A DNA stretch of 64,000 nucleotides from contig MCGO01000005.1 of NCBI GenBank assembly GCA_002104985.1, positions 62,001-126,000 of the forward strand. Direction: 5' to 3'. Below the pieces are notes generated by a model. The model was not told the DNA's origin. It made no database searches and saw only the letters and a program-made list of their open reading frames with translations. This DNA comes from Rhizoclosmatium globosum. Taxonomy: Eukaryota; Chytridiomycota; Chytridiomycetes; Chytridiales; Chytriomycetaceae. The translations under genes and the position numbers were made by a program. Positions 1 to 12,200 of the stretch are shown piece after piece; position 1 is the stretch's first letter; every line of letters begins with the position of its first letter.

Positions 1-2583
1 TTGCTACAAGCAACAGAAATAATTGACGTTTTGCAACAGAAGCATGTTATTCTTGGCGCGAAAGTCGCGTTAATCACGAAACTCACTCCTGCTCAGATAA
101 GCTACGCAATCAACACTTTCAATCGATCAACAGTCCGATACATAATTTCAGTTGGTAGCGCAGACTGGATAAGTAAAATTATTTACCCATTCGGGAAAGC
201 TGGATTAGTGGGCCCTAATTATGTTTGGATCACAACGAACAATCCAAGACCCTCCAGTGGGGACCCTTTAAAAGTATATGGAACTGATTTTTACAGTTTT
301 CTGTCTGGGGTCATTTTAATCGGGCCAAAATCACCATCGTCATATGGTCCTCAATACTATTTAACGAGAAGTCAACTTAACCTCCGCACTGGATTCAGTG
401 AAAACGATACAACGATATTTACAAACTCAAACGCAGCTATTGCTTACGATTGTACAATGCTGGTTCTACTAGGAATTGATAAACTCATTAAACTCGGAAA
501 CCCTGCAAATCTTGTTGCTTCACGAGGATTGCAAGCTTCAATGAATTTATCTTTGTTCCAGGACTTAGGTAAAAACCAAACCATTTCTGATAGTATTAAT
601 ATCTGGATTAGGTTACGAGAGCCTGAAGTATTCCATTATTAGTTTGACAAATGCGGGGAATATGAAAACGTACATCATCAATTCCGTCCTGCTCGCTGTC
701 TAACACTTTTTTTTCGTAGGCCATTCGTTTTTTCAGCGATGAGTGGAGATTCATACGATTCGTATGGTATTTATTGTCTCGTTTTGATTCATTTCGTTTA
801 ACACCAATTCAGCAATCGGCGAAACAGATATTGCGGCGACATCGTTTACATACTATAGTGGTTACGGCTACTTCTTTAATGGTACCGAGTTCATTTTGGG
901 ATGTCATTGACTAATAGTGCAAAGGTTCAACAATCGCTCCAACTGACGGTCTCCCCCGTCCGTTCACATATACGATTGACACAAGCTTCGGACTTATATT
1001 GGTCATCCTATCATGTATTGGTCTGGTGGTTTCTCTCCTAGTGGCTGCATTTTTTGTATTCTATCAACGTAACCCCATCGTACGTGTGGCCAACGTACCT
1101 GAATGTCTACTTGTTGTAGCCGGATCACTTTTGATTCAAATATCAATACTTTTGTATCTCACTGACGCAACCTCTCTGATTTGCCAACTGCGTATGTGGT
1201 CGTTCAGAATGGGCTATAATATTATGATTTCTACATTGCTGTGCAAAAATCTGCTTGTGTCACGAATGTTTTCAAAAAATAGAGTACGCAGACCTGAGCT
1301 TCTTGCACTGGGTTATCGTCTGGCCAACGCAACATTGATAGCCGTAAATATTGTGAGTTGTCTTTTGGCTGATATATTGCTAACGTAGTTTACAGTTTAT
1401 AATGGTAGCCATGGATGTTGAACAAAAGTTTCATTGCTTCCTGTTAACTCTTTGACAGAATCCAAGTTTTACATGTCTTGTAGCTGGCCTTCATCAGGTC
1501 CTCGAATGATTCTTGACTATTACCAAATTGCATTACTTGTGGCCATTATACCATGCATTTATTTGATTCAGAAAGTACATTGGGAAACCCATAACGAATC
1601 ATCTCTCCTCGCCATTGCCTTTGTTGCAGTTTCGCTATCATTTCTCATAATTACGAGCTTCGATATTACAAGTGATATGTACGCGGATTTTAAAATGTGT
1701 TTGTGTATTTGGCTGTCTACTGTCATCGTTGTTGTACTTCTGGTTGGGACCACGGCTAAATGAAGTTACAACGCAAGGCACAGGATCTCAATCTCGTTCA
1801 TCCCAAACTGCAAGCGCCAGAATTGCAGTTTTGAGAAACACTTTGGCAGATTATCGAGAAAGCAGTATCGCGAGAAAATCTGTAGCGCACTTTCAAATTA
1901 CTAGTGATCCAGTTCACATAAATACATCAACTGCTGCTTCTTCAAACGCTCAGCGAGAAAGTGAAGGAGTAACTATACCAAAAAGCCCGCGAAAGTCGAG
2001 ATTTCTCTCGTTCGGGAACGGTTCTATTTTGCTGAAAGGAGCCATCACGAACGACACTGGAGGCACCTTTCTTAAGTCAATGACTACAAGTCGTGTTGAA
2101 TCAGGAGCAAGCTTTGTTAAGCGTAAGTAGTTCTTGTGAGGACTCACTCTATACACTGAGTAACTGTTTCACTTAGCAGAATCCGCAACAAAGAAAGGAA
2201 AATATCGCCGGAAAATATTAAACCAAACTGTAGATTTGTGCGCATACAAATTTAAGAAGGGAAAAGGAAAATTCACACTTTGGCTAATTGGTCAACCTGA
2301 AGTACACAGCATTAATGGACGAACTTGGTTATCCTTGTATTCCAAACTTCGTATCAACTGTTTTTGGATTCTGGAAGAGGTCACTGCAATCAGCAAAGGA
2401 AATTTCGTGACTATTCAAGTTGTTGCGCCAGAGAAAACAAAGGAAAATAAGCGAGCGGTTCGCATAATGAAGAAACTAGAGTATCAACTCATAATGGAGT
2501 TTCAAGATGAAAACCAAGCCGCGGCTTTTGCAAATGAAATGAACGTGGGATTTAAAGAAGTGTTGAATGACATTGTTCAATAA
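1..2583 (+). CDS. Class C GPCR (GABA-B-like), 5' truncated by window edge
   Basis: The window opens inside the Venus-flytrap ligand-binding domain, so the N-lobe and start codon are missing. Visible C-lobe landmarks are AKVALITKL, the strand RYIISVGSADW, GLVGPNYVWITTN and AIAYDCTMLVLLGIDKL. Short introns follow: one joins LFQDLG to YESL near position 570, others lie near 690-950. They bring in the hinge NGS-TIAPTDG just before TM1 (about 990). The 7TM core spans about 990-1750 and includes the HNESSLL motif typical of TM6 in this family. The cytosolic tail runs to 2583 and ends with the array-wide motif MEFQDENQAAAFANE. Near 1744 a GGG where GG is expected shifts the frame between VVLLV and GPRLNEV. 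The ligand is unknown; by family it would be a surface receptor acting through G proteins. The next receptor begins only 92 bp downstream on the same strand. Confidence 0.85.
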
Positions 2584-2674
2584 TATATTTGATTCAAATT
2601 GAAAGACTCTGTATAACTTATAACAAGTGTTGTTTCAGATTTACGCTGTCCATCAAAAAAAATACGCCAATCAC

Positions 2675-5663
2675 ATGTTAAACAAGACATCAGAGCTCTC
2701 GTTGGCAATCATATCTGACTACTGCGTCCTTCAAAATAGCGTGTTCAATGGAACGCAAGTCTCAAACATTTCTAAGATCTTCGATCCATCCACTGTATCA
2801 ATTTACGGTTTGACCGGAAATATGTTCTTCAATGACGTTGCCTTTCAACTTGCCGTGGATGCTGTAAACAACTCAACCACCATTCTCCCTCATACTCGCA
2901 TCAAAATCAGACGGTTTACAGACTGTGGGCAATATTCTGATGCTAAGCGAGACAATTATATTGGATTATCTGGCGGCGAGTCTGTGTCTATGGCAATAGA
3001 TTTAGGGGAAAATTATCCTGATATAGTTGGTATACTTGGAAATCAATTCTCGACCACGTGTAAAGTCACTGCAGAAGTATTAGGGCAGTACAAAGTGAGT
3101 CAAGTTAAGAACAGAAGATACAAAACTAACAAGACGTAGTTACCCTATTGTTCCTCAGGGTCATCAACTCCATCCTTATCCAACAAATCCAATTACCCAT
3201 ATTTTTTTCGTAGCTTCCCTTCTGTTGGTGTTGGAAATCATATTTCACGTTTACTTCTTAACTGGTCTGTCAGACGAGTTGTCCTTATCACCCAACGAGA
3301 TGATGATTTAGGTTATGCTTTCTCGTTAGATATGATATCCGCCTTTTCAAGAAACGGAATCATGGTAGTGGAAAATTTTCAACTCCATTCAAGACTTGCA
3401 GGACAGCTTGAATATGTAGTTGAAACAATAAATCGTATTTCAGGACGGTATCTTGTCGTTGCTGGACAGCAAAACTTCAATGCTGGTATAGCATACAGGC
3501 TGGGAAAATTAGGAATTATTGGTTCTCAGTTCGTTTTTCTCAGTAATATGACACCTATACCATATGGGGACCCAATCAAAATGTTTGGTGAAGATTTTTA
3601 CCACTATATTGAGGGCTGGATATCAATGCTACCTGTTCAACCAAATATATCAAGCACACAATTTCAAAACACATTCAATCAATTCAGGGAGGCTACAGGT
3701 GCAAATATAACGTTTGTACTTTTCAGGTCTCATGAGAAGCACTGATAAACTTAAAAGAATTGCAGACTTCAATATTGGGTTGACATTGCAATATAGCTAC
3801 GACTGTGTGTATCTTTTGCTCCATGGAATTCATCATGTTTGTAACTTTATCTTTGTGACCCAACAATCTCACACAAATATCAGCTTCTTAATCAATATCC
3901 AGACATCAATATAGAGCAGATTGTTAATCAAGGGCTTGCTAATTATTCACTTTTTCAGAATCTTGGATATGATGGCCTGTCAGCCAGTCCATTGACGTTA
4001 AATCAATTTGGAGATTCTGAAGTGTGAGTTGAAGTTACCCTAAACATGTAACAAACATATCAACAGTGCGTATGAAGCTTTGTACTTTACTGGAAATATG
4101 GAAGAATCATTTGGTATTACTTTTCACAATACAATAGTAATAATTAACCAAATTTTAGTATTTGGCAAAACAAGCCTGAATGCCACTGATTTCATACCAT
4201 CAATCAATCATTCAACTCCCAGATTTTACGGGGGATCAAATACTCCTCCTCCAGATGACGCAGAGCACCCACATCCCCCAGTAACTGTTTATAGTCTTGA
4301 CAATTACAGGGGTAGAACTATTCTTTTATTGGCTGTTTTTGGAATCATTTTAAGCCTTGTTGGGGTTGCTTTACTTGCTCATAACCGAACACATCGCTTC
4401 CTACGTGCAGCTTCTGTTCCAGAATCTATAGGAATACTCTGCGGATGTGTTATTGGCTATGTGGCACTTTTATTCTACCTTAATGAACCAACACCAACCT
4501 ATTGCATGTACCGAGTTCTTCTCAACTTGACAGCATATGCAACAATTACAACACTGTTTATCAGTAAATCAAGCAAGCTTCTTCGACTCTCTAGACTGAC
4601 ACGGCGTGTTAGTCAACGTGAAATTGATTGGATTGTATTTTCAACACGTGGAATGTGGTGTTTGCTGATGCTTGTTGTCATATTTCTGATTATACAGTGG
4701 GCAAAGGCATCACAGTACAATACTTTGTTAGGACATATGCAAGATGGATCTTACTTAACTTGTCAGGCAACAAATTCACTTCATGTATTAACCACATTTG
4801 TAGTAATGCTGTTTTGCATTTTAATCTGTCTACTGCCAACTATGGCATTATTTCTGAAACAGCTTCAGAACCTTCATACAAGTTATGATGAATCACTCTT
4901 GTTGATCATCATATTCATTGTCACTTGTCTAATAGTCCTGTTGTTTTACACAATGGGCACCTCTGAATCAAGTGATTTCAACAGTGCAGTAATTCTTTGG
5001 CTTTTTTGGTCAATGACTCAACTTTTATACATGGGACCAAAAGCAATTTACCTTGTGGGAGAAGCTATTTCCAAACAAAATAATTCACAAGTACAAAAAT
5101 TGCTGATAAGGGTTGCAGATACACAGGGGCAAACAACTACTCAATCAGTTGGCAAAAGAAGCCTTCTGAGTAATGGCAGGAATAATTGGCTTGTAAAGCT
5201 TAGTGAAACAAATCATTGGAAAAGTGGAAGCCAACAGGAGGTTTTATCAATAACTAGTTCTCCCAGTACACATTCCAAAGTAAGAATAGAACGATCAATT
5301 GTGCATGCACAGCTAGTTTATCGTGTGAGCACTAAATGTTGGTTATACTGTTGGTGTTTCAACTTTCTGCAAAAGTGGAGACATGGCCAGGCTGAAATGC
5401 AAATATCAGGAAATCAGATGTGGTTCAGTGTTTATTATTGTCTTGACAATATTGCTGGAATTCATTGCATGAAGCTTTCAGGGTATGGCATAAAGCTGTG
5501 TGGTAATAAGAACAAAGTAACAATCATTTGTGAAGCATTCCTGCTTGAGTGTGAGTTTCAAAATTGTGTGGAGGCTGAAAAGTTTATTACAGACTTTCAT
5601 TCAGCAAAAAATATCTCAACTGTTCTTAAAATTTCTGAATCAGTAATCAATACCCCTCAATAA
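2675..5663 (+). CDS. Class C GPCR with Venus-flytrap domain; intronless 3' half
   Basis: I start at the ATG at 2675 (MLNKTSEL), just before the family's first strand LSLAIISDYC. No signal peptide is visible, so an upstream exon may be missed. The N-lobe shows RRFTDCGQYSDAK and VGILGNQFSTTC. Introns are read at 3095-3139 (GTGAGT...ACGTAG), 3837-3883 (donor GTTTGT) and 4024-4066. From 4067 to the stop there is no intron, covering hinge, seven TM helices (about 4300-5060) and a tail of roughly 200 residues. Most sister genes have introns in that part. The hinge is extended and His/Pro-rich (GGSNTPPPDDAEHPHPP). The tail ends LECEFQNCVEAEKFITDF, the array-wide C-terminal module. A single-base slip near 3712 breaks the VFT frame. 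This gene and the receptor at 16071-19211 converge on the transposon nest. Confidence 0.85.
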
Positions 5664-5693
5664 AGCCCACCTGATCTTTTTCAATAATTGGAA

Positions 5694-5885
5694 CTACAGC
5701 AATTTTTTATCTAGCCTCAACCAATGAGTAATCAGAATCCATAAGTCAACGGCAGACTCAATGGAAAGACCAAAGACCAACTTGAAAGTGTCACACCAGA
5801 CTCGGCGGTTCCGTTGGAATGACAACAAGTTAATCAGTGGGGCAGCATGATCGACTTGACCATCAAGGGTAGTTGAACAGTCCAT
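5694..5885 (-). pseudogene. piggyBac-like transposase C-terminal relic
   Basis: A 63-codon open stretch reads LDGQVDHAAPLINLL, then RNRRVWCDTFKLVFGL, then AVDLWILITHWLRLDKK. This follows the order seen at the end of DDE_Tnp_1_7 (piggyBac-type) transposases: the GVD-x-x-D block, a basic and aromatic segment, then a hydrophobic helix with a W/L-rich end. The block here reads QVDHAAPL, so the usual second Asp is missing. Nothing else of the transposase is recognisable nearby. I infer a decayed fragment. The match is by eye to a family pattern, and a chance ORF cannot be excluded. Confidence 0.4.
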
Positions 5886-5889
5886 TGTT

Positions 5890-6510
5890 CAGTTTCAGAC
5901 ATTTTGGGAAAGTAATGAGGTAGGGGAAAGGAAAAACAGCTTCTATTTATGTCTTTTCTGGTTCAAATTTTTTTTGAAAAAATTGTCTGTTATTGGTTTT
6001 TGGGACGGAATTGGTTAGTTCTCCAGGAGAGATTCAAGAATCCCAAAACAGAGCGGAAAACAAATCCCAAACGGCGCGGGGAACGAATCCCAAACAGCGC
6101 AGAAAGTTTTGCTGTGGTGATCCGATTGGCAAAGCCTCAGATTGGAAAATCGGCTTTGGCAAAGCCATTGGCACGGCAAAAGACACCATGCCAAAGTTAG
6201 ATCTCCGCGGCATTTTGGATTGCCACCCAGGATGGTGTCTAGTACCACTAAACCAATTCACAAACTGGTTTATGAATCTTAAATGAACTTGAACCGGTTC
6301 TGTGCAAATTTTCTTACTAATGCCAATTCCTCAACAACTAGATGAAATATGATAAATTCATTAACACTACATAATACTTTGTATTATTGAACTTCTTTTA
6401 CTTAAATAAGTGAATCTATCAAAACCGTATTTTATTGAGTATGGAATGAAAAATACCCATCTTTTCTAGCCTTACTTTTACTAACATACTGTAATAGACT
6501 GGGATCCAGC
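5890..6510. other. Non-coding spacer, AT-rich, origin unclear
   Basis: No convincing gene. Positions about 6035-6100 hold an imperfect local repeat of a CAAATCCCAAAC-like unit alternating with GCG-rich bits. Overlapping short ORFs on both strands have no family features. The stretch lies between the piggyBac-like relic and an unassigned ORF and is probably mobile-element debris. Confidence 0.4.
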
Positions 6511-6526
6511 TGAGGATCAGCAACCC

Positions 6527-7297
6527 ATGGTACTTGGAAATGTTGGATCCTCTGATTCTGTTGCAGGACGTTCCGATGGAATTTCTGTTGATATCAGAAC
6601 TACTGCCAGTGCCAAATGTCTTAGACTTCTTGAGAATGGCTTCGATCCTGACGAGGCTGACAGTGAAGGTGATCTCCAAACGGAGGACTTCGAACAACTC
6701 CTCAACTACCACCCATTTGCTGTGCCCTGCACAAAACCTCTGACCACTTCTTCCAGTGCCAACCTTTGTCCTGCTGCTTCTGCCAATTCAACTCAGGCTT
6801 CAACTGCTGTTAAGCTTGCCTACACACGTCTTGGTAATCAAAACAGCCAGTTTAACTCCAACTTTCGTATGCATGAAGTCTTCGATGGTGTTGACAGCAA
6901 GGGTCTCTGCTACTGTTACATTTTGATTTGTTTGCTCACGGATATGCGCTGGGAGGTCAATATTGTTGGTGACAGGAAAGTGCTTAACTATGCATTTTGG
7001 CCAAAAACTATGAACCCTTCTGATTTCATTGATCAGAAACACCCCGAGTTTGAAAACGCTGAAACCGCTGTGATTGTAAAGTATTTCAGCAATGATACCA
7101 ATAATGAAATCTTCTGTTACACATTCAACCTTCCTGAAGCTGTTAACTCGACATGTATTAATAAACGTTTCATTTGCCGCAGTATTACTACCAACAACAT
7201 CCATGGCAACACTGTCACCATCTCGCAAAAGGTTGCTGTTTTATGTACTTATATCATTTCTGGTCAGTCATCCACTGGTGTTCAAGGACTTTGGTAG
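6527..7297 (+). CDS. Unrecognised 256-aa ORF beside transposase relics
   Basis: A 256-codon frame opens at ATG 6527 and can extend upstream in frame through DWDPAEDQQP, so the first exon may lie earlier. The N-terminal part is acidic and Ser/Thr-rich (FDPDEADSEGDLQTEDFEQLL). The middle has a compact hydrophobic stretch (LCYCYILICLLTDMRW) followed by alternating polar and hydrophobic segments (VLNYAFWPKTMNPSDF). I recognise no domain. It sits about 150 bp upstream of a PIF/Harbinger-like relic on the same strand. A 38-nt piece of it (around 6777-6815) recurs at 7387-7424. It could be the accessory ORF of the same dead element or an unrelated protein. Confidence 0.35.
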   Translation: MVLGNVGSSDSVAGRSDGISVDIRTTASAKCLRLLENGFDPDEADSEGDLQTEDFEQLLNYHPFAVPCTKPLTTSSSANLCPAASANSTQASTAVKLAYTRLGNQNSQFNSNFRMHEVFDGVDSKGLCYCYILICLLTDMRWEVNIVGDRKVLNYAFWPKTMNPSDFIDQKHPEFENAETAVIVKYFSNDTNNEIFCYTFNLPEAVNSTCINKRFICRSITTNNIHGNTVTISQKVAVLCTYIISGQSSTGVQGLW

Positions 7298-7386
7298 CTT
7301 ATCTGGAAACTCTATCTTTTTTATCATTTATCTCAAGACAATAGGAAGATGATATCATTTTTATTTAACTTTGTGCACACTCTTGC

Positions 7387-7424
7387 TTCCGCCAATTCAA
7401 CTCATGCTTCAACTGCTGTTAGGC
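7387..7424 (+). repeat. Direct repeat of an internal segment of the 6527-7297 ORF
   Basis: The sequence GCCAATTCAACTCATGCTTC and what follows closely copies the stretch near 6780-6815 (GCCAATTCAACTCAGGCTTC), with a few substitutions. It lies outside the ORF, after its stop. This suggests a local duplication or a second broken copy of the same repeat. Confidence 0.6.
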
Positions 7425-7446
7425 TACGTTTCTTCACAAGATACAT

Positions 7447-7760
7447 TTGCCTGCATCTGTAGCAGAGTGGGAATCAATCATTAAAGGTTTTGCTGACCAC
7501 AATAAGTTCCCTATCCAACAACTGTGTAGGTGCCATGGACGGGTCGCTTTTTTGTATCAAGAAATTCAAAGACTTTACTGGATGGTACTGCAGGAAAGGG
7601 TTCCCTGCTTTTACAAGCTGTTGTTGATCATCAAACACATTTCATCTTGTATATACATCTGAAAAGACGTGGATGTATATTGGTGGTGATTGGGTGGAAC
7701 CAGCTGAAATGAACATGGTTGATGGCCAAGCAGCAAAGTATAGACAAGATGAAGTTAAAG
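7447..7760 (+). pseudogene. PIF/Harbinger-like (DDE_Tnp_4) transposase relic
   Basis: Read with a frame change near 7525, this stretch gives AEWESIIKGFADHNKFP, then GAMDGSLFCIKKF, then GWYCRKGFPAF and VVDHQTHF. The order WxxI...FP...GAxDG...RKG...VVD is the first part of the HARBI1/PIF catalytic core, with GAMDG carrying the first Asp and VVDHQ the second. The expected PGS-x-x-D block and the final acidic residue are not found. Frame breaks and stops show it is dead. It lies immediately left of the large TIR element. Confidence 0.5.
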
Positions 7761-7946
7761 ATGAGCTTCAATAAATGGTTTACCTTCCCTAAACTAAGCA
7801 GGATATCCTGGACTGTGTTTCCTTTTCGTTTTGAAGCATTGATTAGCAATCACATCGTTAATTTCTTTTTGGCCTCTAGTATTGTGGTTCCAGGCCAAAA
7901 CTGGATAAATCTTTCTGAATATTACACATTCCTCGTCCACCCCGTT

Positions 7947-8333
7947 GCTCACCCCTTTCCGCGGCACCGGCTCCCCCGACCCTCCTGCACCTACTAGTAA
8001 GTAAGTAATGGTCTATTTAATGTTTCTAGTTATAAGGGTGAATTAACGTGTGGTTTCTCAGCTGTCTCCGAAAGCTGTCTCCACAACCAACAACGAACCA
8101 CCCCAGCAACTGCTGCCCAACGCCAGTGAGTAGCGACGTGTTTATTATGTGTTTGTGAAAAGAAAGAATGGGGTTCTAACACTCTTGGCTCTTGTTTTAG
8201 GACATCGGGTGTGTAAACCAAGCACCCTCAGGACCTCCTCTCCTCTCCTTCCACCCCAGACCCACCACGACCCTCACAATCGACTTGCAGAGGTATGTTT
8301 ACCCATCCAAGGGTGTGGGACTGATGTTCTGAC
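7947..8333 (+). repeat. Left terminal inverted repeat of outer transposon (387 bp)
   Basis: It runs inward from GCTCACCCCTTTCCGCGG and is the reverse complement of 14996-15382 with no indel and only a few mismatches (seen around 8069 and 8106, plus the inner edge). It contains intron signals. A GTGAGT donor at 8126 pairs with TTTTAG at 8200, with a TTCTAAC branch site 22 bp before the acceptor. A second donor, AG|GTATGT, lies at 8293. A GTAAGT lies near 7998. The conserved frame between 8201 and 8292 ends HNRLAE. Confidence 0.9.
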
Positions 8334-8336
8334 CAG

Positions 8337-8804
8337 ATACAACGTGATGTGATTGTGAAGCTCAAGGCAAAGCATTCAACTTTCTTGGCAACACACGAGT
8401 CCAACTGGGGAATCTGGGCAACTCACCGTTTGGGTGATGGCAATGCACATGTAGATGTTCGTGTCAATGAACCTCCACCTGCATACTTGATGGTGCACTT
8501 TCGTTCTGTTCCTGTGGCTAGTGAAGTCCTCAACCAACTCAACATTCAGGCCAACGTTATCGGGGTGAATGCCTCTCGTTGTATGATTGTTCAAATGGAG
8601 CAAGTTCTTGCTGGCATGGAAAGAACAAAAACTTCCTTGGATTACGACATTGTGCGGCAGAAAGCAGCTATTCATGATGCCAAAACCATGATCACAGTGA
8701 TGCAAGACCAAGGAACTGCCCTTAATCCAACGGAAACGGAAGGCAGTTGGACATACTTCAGTCGAGTTGGAGTATTGGATGATCATGACCATGATGAGGC
8801 TTGA
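8337..8804 (+). CDS. Unrecognised accessory protein of outer transposon
   Basis: About 155 codons from the exon start to the stop at 8804, beginning IQRDVIVKLKAKHS. I recognise no domain. Visible features are a PPPAYLMVHF segment, a mixed helical middle and an Asp/His-rich end (DDHDHDEA). No ATG starts this frame. Instead it joins in phase to the TIR exon 8201-8292 (ending HNRLAE) by removing 8293-8336 (GTATGT...GACCAG, 44 nt, close to the lower size limit). The same TIR exon on the other end joins in phase to the transposase. The gene converges on the transposase. It could be a DNA-binding or regulatory partner of the transposase, but nothing in the sequence proves that. Confidence 0.5.
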   Translation: MQRDVIVKLKAKHSTFLATHESNWGIWATHRLGDGNAHVDVRVNEPPPAYLMVHFRSVPVASEVLNQLNIQANVIGVNASRCMIVQMEQVLAGMERTKTSLDYDIVRQKAAIHDAKTMITVMQDQGTALNPTETEGSWTYFSRVGVLDDHDHDEA

Positions 8805-9237
8805 TTGTGTTTGTTTTTTTTTTGTATTGCTTCAGTCTCTCAGTTATCAGTGCATCCTGTCTTTATTGATAAATAAAATACGTCTTCATTCTTCCTCTTC
8901 AAACCCGTTCATATCTGCCAAATCCACATCAAAAGCAGTTCCTGCATCAAACCCAGTCTCCGTGTATCCACATTTCCTGAAGATTGCAGACATGTCACGC
9001 GTCAAGAATTCATCCATGGCTCTTGCTACGACCAGCTCCAACCCAATCCCACTCTTTTCATCATAGATTCGGCAAAGTACTCGTTTGATCAAACCAAATA
9101 CAATCTCAATTGGGTTGAAGAATGGACAGTAGGCCGGCAGAAACATGACTTTGATTCCAAGAGAGCGTAGGTAATAAACAATGTTGGCGTCACAGTGGAT
9201 GCTTGCACCGTCCATAATCCAAAGAGAATGAACACCT

Positions 9238-9246
9238 GGAAACTGC
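9238..9246 (+). repeat. Target-site duplication, left copy (GGAAACTGC)
   Basis: Nine bases directly abut the left terminus of the nested element and are repeated exactly at 14226-14234 at its right terminus. The original single copy lies within the QFP codons of the outer transposase. Confidence 0.9.
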
Positions 9247-12200
9247 CAGGGGGTGGTTATCCACACAAAAAAATGAAACAACTCTCTCCCCACCACCAAA
9301 ACTGCCACCACCAACCAGACCCACCACATCCACCAATAGCCAATTAGAATCGAGAATATCAATATCAATAGAAATGATAGAATGAATTATTTATTTTGTC
9401 TTACTGAAGAACGAACGAATAGAAGCCTTAAGAGGGTTAAAGATATGGTGTGATCGCTTGAGTCGAGCAGCAAGGAGTCTGAAACTGCTCTTTCCGAATT
9501 TTCCAGTTGGGATTGCTTCATTTTGGGGGCGTTCAGGATCAGGAGTACACCACTCACGAATATCTTTTGTTACTGGGTAAAACATGTATGTTGTTGCCGA
9601 TTTAGAATAAGGGCTGTAGCCAGGTCGCTTTCCTTGAATGCGCCGCTTTACTATGTACTGCTCACGTAGGCTCAACATATGGGCAGCGTGGGTTGCAGTA
9701 AAGGAAGGCGTCGAATTTACCCTTCCAGTAGCAGTATGTCCTTCCTTTTGTCGAAAGATGCTGAATTTTGATTCAACAGGATTGCTTGTTAGTCCTCGAT
9801 GATTTATAATCGGAATGTCAACTGGCACCTCTTTGCCAGCAAGCAAGACTTGTTGCTCTTGTTTAAGAGAGTCAAGAAGAACACGAAGGCCCTCAAGAGT
9901 TGAAATGATGTTGACCATTTGGGCGTAAGGAATACCATTCTCTCGTCCCTCGCCATCTGTGCGATCCTGTTTGCATTTTGACCATGGATTAAGCTGAACA
10001 GTAGAACTCGGAGGCTGCGAATAAAATGCAGGAAGGCACTTAAATATATTGAGTGAGTTTAATGGACACAGAAAACAACTGTTACCTTCGCTTTCAGTAC
10101 AGCTTCGAGTCGGCTCAACCTTATTTCCCTCATATTATCCGTGAGCCCTTTGTTATCCCACGCCTCACCAGCTTCTCGAACAATTCTGATAAACTCAGCC
10201 CCACTCTTAAGACCTCTCCAGTCAACAGCAGCCTCTACACTCTCCGACCAAAATTCTTTTGCATCATAAACATGCTGCTTATCTCGATTAAAGAATTCTT
10301 TCTTGTTCAGCACTGTTTCTCCTGAGTCCAAAACGTCATCAATAATGGGTTTGGGCAGGATATCGCTGAACCCGTTTTCTGCAACAACTATGGCTAATTC
10401 ATTTTGCCAACCGTATAGGCTCACAGCAGTTGTAAATCGCTTTTCCCAGTGCTGGAAATCGTAGAAAGAGACATAGGGCTTGCCGTTCCGAATTTCAGGA
10501 ACATACAGATTGGAGAAGAAGTCCACACCGGCGTCTTTATACCGCTTAAGGGTGAGAATAAAGTAAATTTGCAAGTTCCATTCTTCGACTTCCTTAGCGC
10601 TTAAAATTCCAACAATGGAGGCGGCGCAAGCTTCGCAGATTACGAGGAGGTACTCTAGCCACAATTTAGTTCCCGAAGAATCTATTCAAATCATTAGACA
10701 CACATAATATTTGATCGACTCACTCTTGCATTCAAGCCCCTGAATTTCGAGATTTTGTTGAGAATTTAATATGTTATTGAGAAGCACCAAACTTGGCTCA
10801 TCCACAACAGATGACAGAAGTTCATTACGAACTCTTATCCATTCTTCTTTCTTTGGAGGTGGTACTGTGTTGTTCCCGGCAATCATTGTCGCAACTACTT
10901 CAAACCGTTTCGGGAGAAGGAGAGGGCAGTTTGATGTACTAAACTTCCATTCAGATATCACGTTTAAGTACTCGCGCCAGTGCTGTTTAAAGTAATCCGC
11001 TTTGATTGACTTCATGACTTTTGATTTGTTTGATGTAGCAGATACAACTCGTGGATCAGATTTAATCAAATTATGAAATTCGATTAAACAGTTTTTGTAG
11101 ACACAAGTAGCTGTTGTTGGGCGTGTCCTGCCTTCATTGATTGTGTGTCTGATTGTAAGCCCATCAGCTACTTTCCAACTGAGCAAGAGACCTTCCTTTT
11201 CAAATGTATCATAGACAAAATTATCAATATAACGACACATTGAGGCATTCTGTGAAGAAGCCAAGAAACTGAAGGCAATGTGCGCTCCCAAATTATGTGA
11301 ATCGCCTATCATATGTAGCTCCAATGAGTCCCCGCGAGGCGCGATTGCAAGAGTTGTGACTAAAAATAGTCTTGCAGCTTGTTCAATCAGATTTATGATC
11401 TCGTTACTATTGTCTGCCAAAAAAGTCGCAATCAAAGGTTTGACCTTTAATTGGATCAACTGATCATGAAGTTCACAGAGCAATGGTTTCATTGAAACAT
11501 AGGCGCTTTCAAAACTCACTAATTGATCAAGTTGAGCTTGTTTCCGTTCCAAGGCTAACGCGGCATTCCCATGAATATTCTCGGTCCCTGTTGCGACTGC
11601 CTTCTGCGAGAGCTTTTTCTTGGAAATTTCAATCTGTTTTTGAATATTCTTGATGGAATCTTGCACAATCAATGCAAGTTGTTCAAAATGAGGCTGAGTG
11701 GAGTTGATGAGATTCAAAATCCATTGACCAGCACTATCAGGCTGGAACATTTGATGACCATCATTTAACTCGTTTTTAATGGCACGTATTAATGTGATGT
11801 GATTGTTCAAGATGTTTTCAAGCTGTCATGAGTGAGTAGAAATACACCATTGTGAAACCCACTCACTTCGCGTTTTGACTTTGCAACTCCTTTGATAAGT
11901 ACAAATGGACAGTCTGGGTCTTCTTCTATTCCGCCATAATCACAGAGGCCAAAAATCTGGAGTCGGCCCCTAATTATTCTATCCTCAACATCATCATTCC
12001 CTTTGTCTGTCTCGTCTGTTAAATGTCCAAATGATATAACGCCGCCTTCTTTTTCAACTTGCTGCGTCTGAAGTTTACAGAGACTAACAATGTCCCGGAT
12101 TCGTTCGTCTAACAACCCAAATGTATTGTTCGCCTCTTTCTTGTCCAAAATATCGTTTGGTATTGTTCTTGGATCGGGTAGAAAGAATGGACCACAACTC

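Noticed and set aside
8149..8352. Stand-alone ORF in the TIR starting at GTG (FVKRKNGVLTLL)
   Set aside because: It reads through a well-formed intron (8126-8200) and has no ATG. The part from 8201 onward is better explained as an exon joined to downstream genes.
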